Source: Gluconacetobacter johannae
Lineage (GTDB): Bacteria > Pseudomonadota > Alphaproteobacteria > Acetobacterales > Acetobacteraceae
DNA length: 64,000 nucleotides
Direction of reading: 5' to 3'
Assembly (NCBI RefSeq): GCF_025994435.1
Contig: NZ_BAQK01000072.1
Location: 1 to 64,000 of the forward strand
This document shows, piece by piece, positions 17,197-25,310 of this stretch. A model generated the notes under the pieces. The model was given only the letters and a program-made list of their open reading frames with translations, was not told the origin of the DNA and made no database searches. The position numbers were made by a program, and so were the translations under genes. How positions within the stretch are numbered: position 1 is the first letter of the stretch; every line of letters begins with the position of its first letter.

Positions 17197-17943
17197 TCAG
17201 CCCGCCCGCAGGGTGCGGCCGAACAGGGCCGCGGTCCAGCCCATCGCCTGCAGGAACAACGCCGGGTCGTAGCGCGGCCCCTCGTCGCGCAGGAAGGCGT
17301 GCTGGGCGTTGACCTCGTGCCATTCGTAGCGGACGCCGGCCTGTTCCAGCCCCGCGCGGATCGCCTGGCGGCCGGCGAAGGGCACATGCGGGTCCTGCCG
17401 GCCCCAGACCATCATCACCTCGCCGGGGATATCGCCCATCCGGTCCAGGGAATCATCATGCCGCCCCTGCCCCAGCGTGGCCGAATGGATGTCGGTGGCA
17501 TAGAAGCAGGCCGCCGCCGACACCGCCGGGTTCATCGCGGCGCGGAAGGCCAGATGCCCGCCCAGGCACACCCCCATCGTCCCGATCCGCCCGGTGCAGG
17601 ACGGATGGGACGCCAGCCACGCCACCGCCGCACGCGCATCGTCGTCATAGGCGGCGACCGGCTTGGCGAATTTCAGGTCGTTGCCCCGGTCGGTCCCGGC
17701 CTGGTCATAGGCCAGGACCGTGCCCGCGGGTTCGTACTCATGGTACACCTCGGGCACCGCGACGACATGACCCATCCCGGCCACCATCGCGGCCAGCCGG
17801 CGGATCGGCGCGGTGACCTGGTAGATTTCGGAAAACAGGACCACGCCGGCAAAGCGCCCCTCCACCGCCGGGCGCAGCAGGTGCATCCGCATCGGTCCGC
17901 CCGCCGTCGGGATGTCGGCGGTCTCGTCGCCGCGGATAATCAT
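17197..17943 (-). CDS. Dienelactone hydrolase family protein
   Basis: A 248-residue alpha/beta hydrolase of the dienelactone hydrolase family. The catalytic triad is visible: nucleophile C126 in GVCLGGH, D184 in GRQDPHVPF and H215 in AQHAFLRDE. The cysteine nucleophile in place of serine is the family hallmark. Other family features are GVVLFSEIYQ near residue 33-42 and the acidic DDDARAAVAWL helix. In classic cases the enzyme opens dienelactone in chlorocatechol breakdown; in genomes like this most members have unknown lactone or ester substrates. It lies 30 bases after the sugar porter gene and five bases before the MFS pump, so the three are probably one operon. Confidence 0.9.
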   Translation of the reverse strand: MIIRGDETADIPTAGGPMRMHLLRPAVEGRFAGVVLFSEIYQVTAPIRRLAAMVAGMGHVVAVPEVYHEYEPAGTVLAYDQAGTDRGNDLKFAKPVAAYDDDARAAVAWLASHPSCTGRIGTMGVCLGGHLAFRAAMNPAVSAAACFYATDIHSATLGQGRHDDSLDRMGDIPGEVMMVWGRQDPHVPFAGRQAIRAGLEQAGVRYEWHEVNAQHAFLRDEGPRYDPALFLQAMGWTAALFGRTLRAG

Positions 17944-17973
17944 GGGTTCAGTCTCCTTTGTCCCGTGCCGGGG

Positions 17974-19386
17974 TCAGCGGCCCAGGTCGCGCAGCCGGCG
18001 CCCGGCCATCAGACGGCTCTCGATCTCCTCCAGGGAGACGCCGCGCGTCTCGGGAACGTAGGCAAGGGTAATCACGATGAACAGGCCGTTCATCGCGGCG
18101 AACACCCAGAACGTCCTGGCCTCGCCCAACGTTGCCAGGACCGACAGGAACACGTTGCTGATGAGCCAGTTGGCCGCCCAGTTGGTGAAGGTGGAGCACG
18201 CGATGCCGAAATCGCGGCCGCGCAGGGGCTGGATTTCCGAACACAGCGTCCACACCAGCGGCCCGGCGCCGATCGCGAAGCCCGCCACGAACAGCAGCAG
18301 CGCACCCACCATCCCCATCTCGTGCGACGTGGATTCGCCGCCGACCGCCACCAGCCCGCCGGCCGCCAGCATGGCGAAGGTCATGATCGCGCAACTGAGG
18401 ATCAGCAGCGGACGGCGGCCCCACCGGTCGATGAACGCGATGGCGAAGCCCGTCGCCGCCATGTTGATGAGGCCGATCAGCGCCGTCGCCCACGTCGCCG
18501 CCGACACGCCGAACTGCGCCGCCTGGAAGATCTTGGGCGCGTAATACATCAGCACGTTGATGCCCGTCAGCTGCTGCATGACCTGCAACACCACGCCCAG
18601 CAGCACCGACCGGCGGAAATTCGCATCCGTGCGGAACAGCGCGAAGCCCTCCCCGCCCGGCTTACGCAGTTCCTGGGCGATGTCGCGGATTTCGGCGTCC
18701 GCCTCGGCGGGGTCGGCGCGCAGGTGGCGCATCACCTGGCTGGCGCGGCTTCTCTCGCCCCGCATCATCAGCCAGCGCGGGCTGTCCGGCAGGAACAGGC
18801 AGCCGGCGCAGAACAACGCCGCCGGAACCGCCATCAGGCCCAGCATCCAGCGCCAGTGCCCCCCATAGGACAGCAGGCTGTCGGTCATGTAGGCCAGGAA
18901 AATGCCCAGCGTGACCATCAGCTGGTAGAACGAGACCATCGCCCCGCGCACCGCCTCCAGCGTCACTTCGGAAATATACAGCGGGGCCGCGAAGGCCGCG
19001 ATGCCCACCGCAAGCCCCAGCATGATCCGGCCAGCGATCAGCATGCCGATGGACTGCGCCAGCGCACAGACCAGCGCGCCGGCCAGGAACAGCAGCGACG
19101 CCCCCAGCAGCGCGCGGCGGCGGCCGAACCGGAACGAGATGCGGCCCGCACCCACCGACCCCAGCGCGGCGGCGGCCATCATGGACGACACGATCCATTC
19201 CTGCGTGCGTGCCGAGGCATGGAATTCGTCGCCGATGAAGCCCAGCGCGCCGGCGATGACGCCGGTATCCAGCCCGAACATCAGCCCCGCCATGGCCGCG
19301 AGCAGTCCAACGACGACGGCCCGCGCCGCCGCCGGCGATCCGCCGACGTCGGGCGCTGCCTGTGCCGATATCTGGTCTGGTGACAT
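17974..19386 (-). CDS. Sugar porter family MFS transporter (sugar:H+ symporter)
   Basis: A 470-residue 12-helix sugar transporter similar in pattern to GalP, AraE and XylE. Family signatures are all present: LMFGLDTGVIAGAL in helix 1, RFGRRRALL, PDSPRWLMMRGE, QQLTGINVLMYYAPKIF in helix 7, DRWGRRPLL and the C-terminal PETRGVSLEEIE. The QQLTGIN motif of helix 7 is the sugar-binding signature. The start at ATG 19386 is preceded by GGGGGAGGAA. It is the first gene of a minus-strand set followed by the hydrolase and an MFS pump, and is divergent from gntP over 246 bases. The exact sugar is not readable. Confidence 0.9.
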   Translation of the reverse strand: MSPDQISAQAAPDVGGSPAAARAVVVGLLAAMAGLMFGLDTGVIAGALGFIGDEFHASARTQEWIVSSMMAAAALGSVGAGRISFRFGRRRALLGASLLFLAGALVCALAQSIGMLIAGRIMLGLAVGIAAFAAPLYISEVTLEAVRGAMVSFYQLMVTLGIFLAYMTDSLLSYGGHWRWMLGLMAVPAALFCAGCLFLPDSPRWLMMRGERSRASQVMRHLRADPAEADAEIRDIAQELRKPGGEGFALFRTDANFRRSVLLGVVLQVMQQLTGINVLMYYAPKIFQAAQFGVSAATWATALIGLINMAATGFAIAFIDRWGRRPLLILSCAIMTFAMLAAGGLVAVGGESTSHEMGMVGALLLFVAGFAIGAGPLVWTLCSEIQPLRGRDFGIACSTFTNWAANWLISNVFLSVLATLGEARTFWVFAAMNGLFIVITLAYVPETRGVSLEEIESRLMAGRRLRDLGR

Positions 19387-19572
19387 GTGACGGGTTCCTC
19401 CCCCTGATTTCTTCTTGCGTTGTGGCACCGGAACCACGGACACCAGCGGCCCTTATGAAACGAAATTCCACCATCTGACCAGACGCATCCTGCCCCGGAC
19501 AACGGGACGGGCGGAAAATAATGGCCGGGCCGGGAACCATGGCGCATGGCGTGGATGTGACTGGGCGAGGCA

Positions 19573-19601
19573 TTGACAACCGATTTCGTCCCCGCAGTGA
19601 T
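19573..19601 (+). promoter_or_regulatory. Sigma70-type promoter of gntP
   Basis: A perfect -35 hexamer TTGACA (19573-19578) is followed after 17 bases by AGTGAT (19596-19601), a fair -10 match. Transcription would begin near 19608, which argues that gntP translation starts at ATG 19633 and not at the in-frame TTG (19573) or ATG (19600) that overlap this promoter. Confidence 0.45.
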
Positions 19602-19632
19602 GCACGTTCACATTTCTGCAGACTGTGGTTCC

Positions 19633-20976
19633 ATGTCCTCACTCTTTGCCGTTTCTCTCGCGACGGCGTCCATCGTGGCCGTCGTGCTTCTGATCGGGCG
19701 CTACAAGCTCAATCCCTTCATCGTCCTGTTCACCGTGTCGCTGCTGCTGGCGCTGTGTGCCGGCATGCCGCCCCAGAAAGCCGTCGCGTCCTTCGAGGCC
19801 GGGGCCGGGCATGTGCTGGGCCACATCGCCACCGTGATCGCGCTGGGCACCATGCTGGGCAAGATGCTGGCCGAATCCGGCGGTGCGGACCAGATCGCCC
19901 TGACAATCACCCGCCTGGCGGGCAAGGGCCGGATAAGCTGGGCCATGATGGTCATCGGGCTGCTGGTCGGCCTGCCCGTGTTCTTCGAAGTCGGGTTCGT
20001 CCTGCTGATCCCGCTGGTCTTCACGCTGGCGCGCCGGACCTCCACGCCGATGCTACTGCTGGCCCTGCCGATGGGCGCCGCCCTGTCGGTCACCCATGGG
20101 ATGATCCCGCCGCATCCCGCCACCCTGCTGGCGCTGTCAGCCTATCACGCCGATACCGGCCGGACGATCTTCTGGGGCGTCATCATCGGCACGCCGATCG
20201 CGGCCCTGGCCGGCCCGGTCTATGCGAAATTCATCACCCCGCACGTGCATCTGGAAGGCGCCGCCAGCCTGGCCGAACAATTTTCGAACAAGGACGTTCC
20301 CACCAGCATGCCGCCCTTCAGCATCACCGTGCTGACGATCCTGTCGCCGGTGATCCTGATGCTGATCGGTTCGGTCGCCGACATGGTATCGTCCCCCGGC
20401 GGCACACTGAACACCACCCTGCATTTCATCGGCAATACCGATATCGCCCTGCTGCTGGCGACGATCATGTCCTTCTACGTGCTGGGCCTGGCGCGCGGCT
20501 TCTCGCGCGAGACGATCCTGCGCTACACCACCGAATGCCTGGGTCCGACGGCGCTGATTATGCTGCTGGTCGGCGCGGGCGGCGGCTTCGGCCGCGAACT
20601 GGTCGACAGCGGCGTGTCCAAGGCGATCACCGACCTGGCGCTGGGCGCGCATGTGCCGCTGCTGGTGCTGGCCTGGCTGCTGGCGGTGGTGGTGCGCGTC
20701 GCCGCCGGGTCGGCCACGGTGGCGATGAGCACGGCTTCGGGCATCGTCGGCCCCATCCTGCTGCAAAGCCACGGCACGTCGCCGGAACTGATGGTGCTGG
20801 TGACGGGCGCGGGCTCGGTCGCCCTGGGCCCGATGAACGACGCCGGCTTCTGGCAGATCAAGGAATATCTGGGCCTCACCGTCGGGCAGACGATCAAGAC
20901 CTGGTCGGTGATCGAAACCCTGATCGCCGTGCTGGGCCTGGCGTTCTGCCTGCTGCTCTCGATCTTCGTCCACTGA
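19633..20976 (+). CDS. gntP: Gluconate:H+ symporter, GntP family
   Basis: A 447-residue inner-membrane permease of the GntP family, which imports gluconate and related aldonates with protons. It is hydrophobic throughout with about 12-14 helices and has GRYKLNPFIVLFTVSLLLAL at the N-terminus, GLPVFFEVGFVLLIPLVF, SVTHGMIPPHPATLLAL and VRVAAGSATVAMSTASGIV, all GntP hallmarks. ATG 19633 gives the normal family length and lies downstream of the predicted promoter. Gluconate is the product of the periplasmic glucose dehydrogenase encoded at 39.4 kb, so this permease could recover it; the link is metabolic, not by operon. It is followed by a strong hairpin. Confidence 0.9.
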   Translation: MSSLFAVSLATASIVAVVLLIGRYKLNPFIVLFTVSLLLALCAGMPPQKAVASFEAGAGHVLGHIATVIALGTMLGKMLAESGGADQIALTITRLAGKGRISWAMMVIGLLVGLPVFFEVGFVLLIPLVFTLARRTSTPMLLLALPMGAALSVTHGMIPPHPATLLALSAYHADTGRTIFWGVIIGTPIAALAGPVYAKFITPHVHLEGAASLAEQFSNKDVPTSMPPFSITVLTILSPVILMLIGSVADMVSSPGGTLNTTLHFIGNTDIALLLATIMSFYVLGLARGFSRETILRYTTECLGPTALIMLLVGAGGGFGRELVDSGVSKAITDLALGAHVPLLVLAWLLAVVVRVAAGSATVAMSTASGIVGPILLQSHGTSPELMVLVTGAGSVALGPMNDAGFWQIKEYLGLTVGQTIKTWSVIETLIAVLGLAFCLLLSIFVH

Positions 20977-20983
20977 CGCGCGC

Positions 20984-21011
20984 CGTGTCCGGGCGTGGCG
21001 GCCCGGACACG
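20984..21011 (+). terminator. Hairpin downstream of gntP
   Basis: An 11-base perfect stem, CGTGTCCGGGC (20984-20994) with GCCCGGACACG (21001-21011) and a six-base loop, begins eight bases after the gntP stop. There is no T tract, so termination would need Rho or would reflect 3'-end protection. Confidence 0.5.
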
Positions 21012-21038
21012 AAGACATGGACAAAAACGACCGGGTTT

Positions 21039-21082
21039 CCAAAGGGCTATGCCCTTTGGCGGGTTTCAGGGCAGCGCCCTGA
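21039..21082. repeat. Composite intergenic hairpin repeat, copy 1
   Basis: Two adjoining hairpins: CCAAAGGGC (21039-21047) with GCCCTTTGG (21051-21059), then TCAGGGC (21066-21072) with GCCCTGA (21076-21082), joined by a GCGGGTT spacer. The same two-hairpin module, in reverse orientation and with compensating stem changes, occurs at 50.74 kb. It sits between the convergent ends of gntP and der. Confidence 0.7.
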
Positions 21083-21099
21083 GGCAGCCCGCCCCAGGG

Positions 21100-22512
21100 T
21101 CATTCCTTCTCGGCGAACGGGTTGCGCGTGCCGCGCAGCAACAGACGGATCGGCGTTCCCGGCAGGTCGAAGGTCTCGCGCAGGCCGTTGACCAGATAGC
21201 GCTGGTAATCCTCGGGCAGCAACTCGGCACGGGTGCCGAACAGGATGAAGGTCGGCGGCCTGGCCTTGGCCTGCGTCATGTAGCGCAGCTTCAGCCGCCG
21301 TCCGCCGACCAGCGGCGGGCTGTGCCGTTCCAGCATCGTCTCGAACCAGCGGTTCAGCGCGCCGGTCGGCACGCGCCGGTTCCACACGTCATGGGCGCGG
21401 CGCACCACCGGCAGCAGCTTCTGCACCCCCGCCCCGGTCAGGGCCGAGAACGAGACGACGGGAATGCCCCGCATCTGCGCCAGCGACGTCTCGATCCGGT
21501 CGGAAATCGCCTGCCGCGTCGCGATCCGGTCCTCGACCGCGTCCCATTTGTTCAGGGCCAGCACGCAGCACCGCCCCTCGCGCTCGATCAGGCGGGCGAT
21601 CTGCAGATCCTGTTCATGCACGCCCAGCGTCGCGTCCAGCGTCAGCACGACGACTTCCGCCATCTTCAGCGCCTCGATCGAGGCGGACACCGACATCTTC
21701 TCCAGCGAGGCATCGTCGATGCGCGCCTTGCGGCGCAGGCCCGCGGTATCGACCAGTTGGATCGGCCCCTGGGCGTCATGCAGCATGACGGTGACGGAAT
21801 CGCGGGTCAGGCCGGGTTCGGGGCCGGTAATCATCCGCTCCTCGCCCAGCAGACGGTTCAGCAGGGTCGATTTGCCGGCGTTCGGCCGGCCGACGATGGC
21901 CAGGCGCAGCGGGCCGGCCGGACGCTCGTCCTCCTCGCCCTCCACGTCGCCGGCCTCGTCCCCCGACGGGGCCGCCTCGGCCTCCGGCGGCAGGCGGTCG
22001 GCGATTTCGCCCATCAGGTCGGACAGGCCCTCGCCATGCTCGGCCGAGATCGCCAGCGGCGTGCCCAGGCCCAGCGCATAGGCCTCCATCGCCGCGGCGG
22101 CGCCCTGCCGCCCTTCCGACTTATTGGCGATCAGCAGCACCGGCCGCCCCTGACGGCGCAGCCAGACCGCGAAATGCGAATCAGCCGGGGTGATGCCGGC
22201 GCGCGCGTCGATGCAGAACAGCACCAGGTCCGCCTGCGCCACCGCCGATTCCGACGACGCGCGCATCCGGCCGTACAACGTGTCCGGCGCGGCTTCCTCC
22301 AGCCCCGCCGTATCGACCAGGCGGACAGTACGGCCGCGCAACTGGGCTTCGGCCTCCTTGCGGTCGCGGGTGACGCCGGGCGTGTCGGCAACCAGCGCCT
22401 GCCGTCGCCCGACAAGGCGGTTGAACAGCGTCGATTTGCCGACATTGGGGCGTCCGGCGATGACGACCACCGGCAACGCGCCTCCGGTCAGGGCGGGGGG
22501 AAGCTTGGCCAA
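21100..22512 (-). CDS. der: Ribosome-assembly GTPase Der (EngA)
   Basis: Der is an essential double-GTPase that acts in 50S ribosome assembly. The 470-residue protein has two complete G domains, each with a P-loop (AGRPNVGKSTLFNRL at ~20 and VGRPNAGKSTLLNRL at ~207), DTPGVTRD/DTAGLEE and LVDTAGLRRK switch regions, and the C-terminal KH-like domain ending RNPFAEKE. The G4 motif of the first domain reads NKSE rather than NKxD, whereas the second has NKWD; from memory NKxE occurs in other alphaproteobacterial Der proteins. An acidic linker (GDEAGDVEGEEDE) separates the domains. The start is TTG at 22512 with AGGA upstream. It is the last gene of the YfgM-like - bamB - der order found in many proteobacteria. 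Confidence 0.96.
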   Translation of the reverse strand: MAKLPPALTGGALPVVVIAGRPNVGKSTLFNRLVGRRQALVADTPGVTRDRKEAEAQLRGRTVRLVDTAGLEEAAPDTLYGRMRASSESAVAQADLVLFCIDARAGITPADSHFAVWLRRQGRPVLLIANKSEGRQGAAAAMEAYALGLGTPLAISAEHGEGLSDLMGEIADRLPPEAEAAPSGDEAGDVEGEEDERPAGPLRLAIVGRPNAGKSTLLNRLLGEERMITGPEPGLTRDSVTVMLHDAQGPIQLVDTAGLRRKARIDDASLEKMSVSASIEALKMAEVVVLTLDATLGVHEQDLQIARLIEREGRCCVLALNKWDAVEDRIATRQAISDRIETSLAQMRGIPVVSFSALTGAGVQKLLPVVRRAHDVWNRRVPTGALNRWFETMLERHSPPLVGGRRLKLRYMTQAKARPPTFILFGTRAELLPEDYQRYLVNGLRETFDLPGTPIRLLLRGTRNPFAEKE

Positions 22513-22593
22513 TTTGAGACTGAATCCTTGATAAGCCGCGACAGGGGCGCACGACGGGGTAAAGCTGGTCGGGCGCCCCCTTTAAAGCAGTCG

Positions 22594-23964
22594 CTAGCTA
22601 TATGCTATCATCTGACCGTCATCGGTCACGATCAACATGCGGCCATCGACCACGATCGGCGCCACTGTCGCGACACCCGGCAGCTTGCCGATCGACAGGA
22701 TCTCGCCCTTGATCGGGTCCACGGTCACGACCCCGTTCTCCGGCAGGGTGCTGATGCACACCAGCTTGCCGTCCGCCAGGATGGGCCCGGTCCATGTCAC
22801 CGCGTCCTTCTGGGCATCCACCCGGCGGAAGCGGCGAAGCTGCGTGATCCAGCGCACATGCCCGCTCAACCGGTCGATGCAGGCCAGTTGCTGGTCCAGC
22901 GACAGGACGAACAGCCAGGTGCCGATCACGAGCAGCGTATTCTGCCCCGCGATCGCCCGTTCCCACAGGCGCCGCCCGGACCGCAGGTCCATCGCCACCA
23001 AAATCGCGCCGGCGCTGACCGCATAGACGGTGCCGTCGACGACCACCGGCATGCCCCGCACGCAGGAAAAATCGACGGTCGATTCCTGGCCGTTCGTGCT
23101 GCCCAGCGTGTCGCTCCAGACCACCTCGCCGCTTTCGGCGCGCAGCGCCACAAGGTCGCCCGACCCGAAGCCGGCCACCACCACGCCATCCACCACCGCA
23201 GGGGCGGGCTGGCCGAAGATGACGGTATCCGCCGGCGTGGCGGTGTAGGTCCATAATACCTTGCCGGTCGCCGCCTCCACCGCGAACAGCCGTTCGTCGA
23301 TGGTGCCGAAGAACAGCCGTCCCTCGACGATCGTCGGCGCCGACCGGCCGGGGGTGCCGGTATCGATCCGCCATTTCACCTGGCCGGTCGCCACGTCCAC
23401 GGCCAGGGTCTGCGCCACGCCATCGACGACATAAAGCGTGTCGCCCGCAACGCTGAAGCCGCCGCCCAGATTGCTGGACTTCATCTTCTTCGGCTTGGGG
23501 ACGAACTGCCACAGCCGGCGCATGCCGGGCCACGAGAAGGCCCGGATCACGCCCTGGGCGTCGCTGACGAAGATCCGACCGTCGGCCACGATCGGCGTCG
23601 CCTGCAACACGCCGCGCCCGTTCGAGCCCAGCGCCGCGAAGGCCAGGAAATCGGGCTCGGAAATGCCCGCGCCGATGCTGTGCGACCACTCGCGCCGCAT
23701 CGCCCCGCCCCACGCCATGTTGACGCCCTCGTGGCTGGGCACGCGTCCCGGCTGCGGCCACGCGGTAATGGCGGTGGCGGGCGGAATGGAAATCGGGGTA
23801 TGGTCCTCGGGATCGACCATCAGGCCCGCGCCGGTGCTCAGCACGTTGACGCGCTTGCCGGCCAGGATCGGCTTCTCGTCATCCTCGAACAGGCTGCATC
23901 CGGCCAGCATCGGCAGCGTCGCGGCCCCGAGCAGCGCATGCCGGCGGGTCAGAACTTTGTTCAT
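22594..23964 (-). CDS. bamB: Outer-membrane assembly lipoprotein BamB
   Basis: A 456-residue lipoprotein forming an eight-bladed PQQ-like beta-propeller, a subunit of the BAM complex that inserts beta-barrel proteins into the outer membrane. The lipobox is LAGC with the cysteine at residue 23; the signal peptide carries twin arginines (TRRHALLG), hinting at possible Tat export. Repeated blade motifs are visible, such as LYVVDGVAQTLAVDVATGQVKW, LFFGTIDERLFAVEAATGKVLW and LVAMDLRSGRRLWE. ATG 23964 was preferred to GTG 23982 because AGGA lies about seven bases upstream. Gene order with the YfgM-like gene before and der after is the classic arrangement and supports BamB over a PQQ enzyme. Confidence 0.93.
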   Translation of the reverse strand: MNKVLTRRHALLGAATLPMLAGCSLFEDDEKPILAGKRVNVLSTGAGLMVDPEDHTPISIPPATAITAWPQPGRVPSHEGVNMAWGGAMRREWSHSIGAGISEPDFLAFAALGSNGRGVLQATPIVADGRIFVSDAQGVIRAFSWPGMRRLWQFVPKPKKMKSSNLGGGFSVAGDTLYVVDGVAQTLAVDVATGQVKWRIDTGTPGRSAPTIVEGRLFFGTIDERLFAVEAATGKVLWTYTATPADTVIFGQPAPAVVDGVVVAGFGSGDLVALRAESGEVVWSDTLGSTNGQESTVDFSCVRGMPVVVDGTVYAVSAGAILVAMDLRSGRRLWERAIAGQNTLLVIGTWLFVLSLDQQLACIDRLSGHVRWITQLRRFRRVDAQKDAVTWTGPILADGKLVCISTLPENGVVTVDPIKGEILSIGKLPGVATVAPIVVDGRMLIVTDDGQMIAYS

Positions 23965-23993
23965 GTCTATCCTGATCTTCACGGGTTGGGGCC

Positions 23994-24695
23994 TTACAGG
24001 CCGGCGCCATTCATTGTCTGCAGCAGGCCGCCGGCGCGAGCGCGCAGCCCCTCGGGCGCATCGGACGAGGCACTGATCTGGGCAAAACGGCGTCGCGCGT
24101 CGGCATCATGGCCCTGGCGCAGGTCCAGCAGGGCCTCGCATTCCACCGCCAGGGCCCGCCACGGCTTGCCCGCGCCGTCCAGCGTCGCCAGGCGCGAGCG
24201 CAGGGTGGCGGGGTCGCCGGCGTCGATCTGGTGCTGGACCCACAGCAGGTCGGCCAGCCCGCGCAACAGCGGATCGGCGCCGTCGTCGGCCTGCACCTGG
24301 TCCCACAGGCCCAGCGCCGCCTTGACGTCGCCGCTGGACGCCAGCAGCGACGCCCGTTCCAGCCGCGCCATCGTCCGCAGCCCTACCGGGGCCGAGCCCT
24401 GGTCCAGCGTCGCCAGGCGCGTCAGCGCGTCCTTCTGCTGCGGGGTCAGGGGGGCTGTCTCGCCCGGCGTGATGCTGCTGCTGCCGGCGGCGCGCAGGGC
24501 CGCGAAATAGGTCGCCGCCCATGCCCGGTCGGCCTGCCGCGCCCGCCACGCATGGTATTGCCAGCCGCCGACACCCGCGCAGATCACCGCCACCACGGCC
24601 ACCGCCGCCACCACGTATCGCCGCGCCAGCGCCCGCAGCCGCTCCGCGCGCAAATCCTCGTCGACTTCCCTGAAGATGTCGTCAGCCACGTCCAA
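23994..24695 (-). CDS. YfgM-like tetratricopeptide membrane-anchored protein
   Basis: A 233-residue protein with one N-terminal transmembrane helix (~27-46, AAVAVVAVICAGVGGW) and a periplasmic helical repeat domain of the TPR_21/YfgM type. In E. coli YfgM is an ancillary protein of the Sec translocon that works with periplasmic chaperones. The N-terminus VADDIFREVDEDLRAERLR is typical of alphaproteobacterial members. The start is either TTG 24695 or GTG 24689; the upstream GGGGAACGG could serve both. It is followed 29 bases later by bamB, and then der, a conserved order that supports the call. Confidence 0.85.
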   Translation of the reverse strand: MDVADDIFREVDEDLRAERLRALARRYVVAAVAVVAVICAGVGGWQYHAWRARQADRAWAATYFAALRAAGSSSITPGETAPLTPQQKDALTRLATLDQGSAPVGLRTMARLERASLLASSGDVKAALGLWDQVQADDGADPLLRGLADLLWVQHQIDAGDPATLRSRLATLDGAGKPWRALAVECEALLDLRQGHDADARRRFAQISASSDAPEGLRARAGGLLQTMNGAGL

Positions 24696-24794
24696 CCCGT
24701 TCCCCGCATACGTCGCGCACGGGCCGCCGCCCGTCCGTCCAAGGCGGGACCATAGCCGCGTCGGCGCACGCGGGCAACAAACCCGCGTGATCCA

Positions 24795-25202
24795 TCAATG
24801 GCTGTAGCGCGCGGCCCCGGCCTTCAACTGCGCCGTCAGGCGGGAGAAATTGTCGGCGATGCGCCGATGCACCCCCACGCTGGCGTCATGGACGCGGCCG
24901 ATGCGGGTCCGCGCCTCGGCGCTGATGGCGCTTTCCTCGCGGCTGGCGGCGGCGGCGACGCAGCCATTGTAGGTGCGGGCCGCCTTTTCATAGGCCGTCA
25001 CGCTGTCGATGCTGGCGTTGTACCGCGCCACGGTCGACGAATCGACCGTGGGCGCCACGGGCTCCCGCCCGCAGGCGGGGGCGGACCACCCGGCCTCGGC
25101 CGCCCGGGCCGCGCCCACTCCGCACAAGGACACCGCACAGACGACCAGCAGGCCCGATACACATGCACGCAAGGGACGTCTTCCTTCCTGCTCCCGCGTC
25201 AT
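24795..25202 (-). CDS. Small secreted hypothetical protein
   Basis: A 135-residue protein with a signal peptide (hydrophobic LLVVCAVSLCGVG, cleavage near ARAAEA at ~35). The mature ~100 residues are mostly helical, with ASIDSVTAYEKAARTYNGC and VHRRIADNFSRLTAQL, and two or three cysteines. I do not recognise a family. It stands between the YfgM-like gene and pyrC on the same strand with no close coupling. A clear ribosome-binding site is lacking at 25202, so the exact start is uncertain. Confidence 0.65.
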   Translation of the reverse strand: MTREQEGRRPLRACVSGLLVVCAVSLCGVGAARAAEAGWSAPACGREPVAPTVDSSTVARYNASIDSVTAYEKAARTYNGCVAAAASREESAISAEARTRIGRVHDASVGVHRRIADNFSRLTAQLKAGAARYSH

Positions 25203-25254
25203 GGGCGGGACGATTTGACCAATCCCAACCGCTTACAGGCCGAACATGACGAAA

Positions 25255-25310
25255 TCAGGGCGCGAAGCGGGCCAGCCGGCCCGTCAAGGCGCAAAGCGGG
25301 CCAAGCGGCC
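25255..25310 (-). repeat. Tandem duplication of the last 27 bases of pyrC
   Basis: The end of pyrC (25310-25284) encodes GRLARFAP plus stop. Two bases later an out-of-frame second copy (25281-25255) encodes exactly the same eight residues plus stop. The copies differ at four of 27 bases, and all four differences are synonymous (CGC/CGG, TTG/CTG, TTT/TTC, CCT/CCC). Confidence 0.85.

Noticed and set aside
17026..19383. A 785-codon plus-strand open frame antisense to the hydrolase and sugar porter
   Set aside because: Same high-GC artefact: low-complexity His/Arg/Gln sequence, no signal or domain, and complete recognised genes on the other strand.
19573..19632. TTG 19573 or ATG 19600 as the gntP start
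   Set aside because: Both coincide with a consensus -35/-10 pair; ATG 19633 gives the normal family length.
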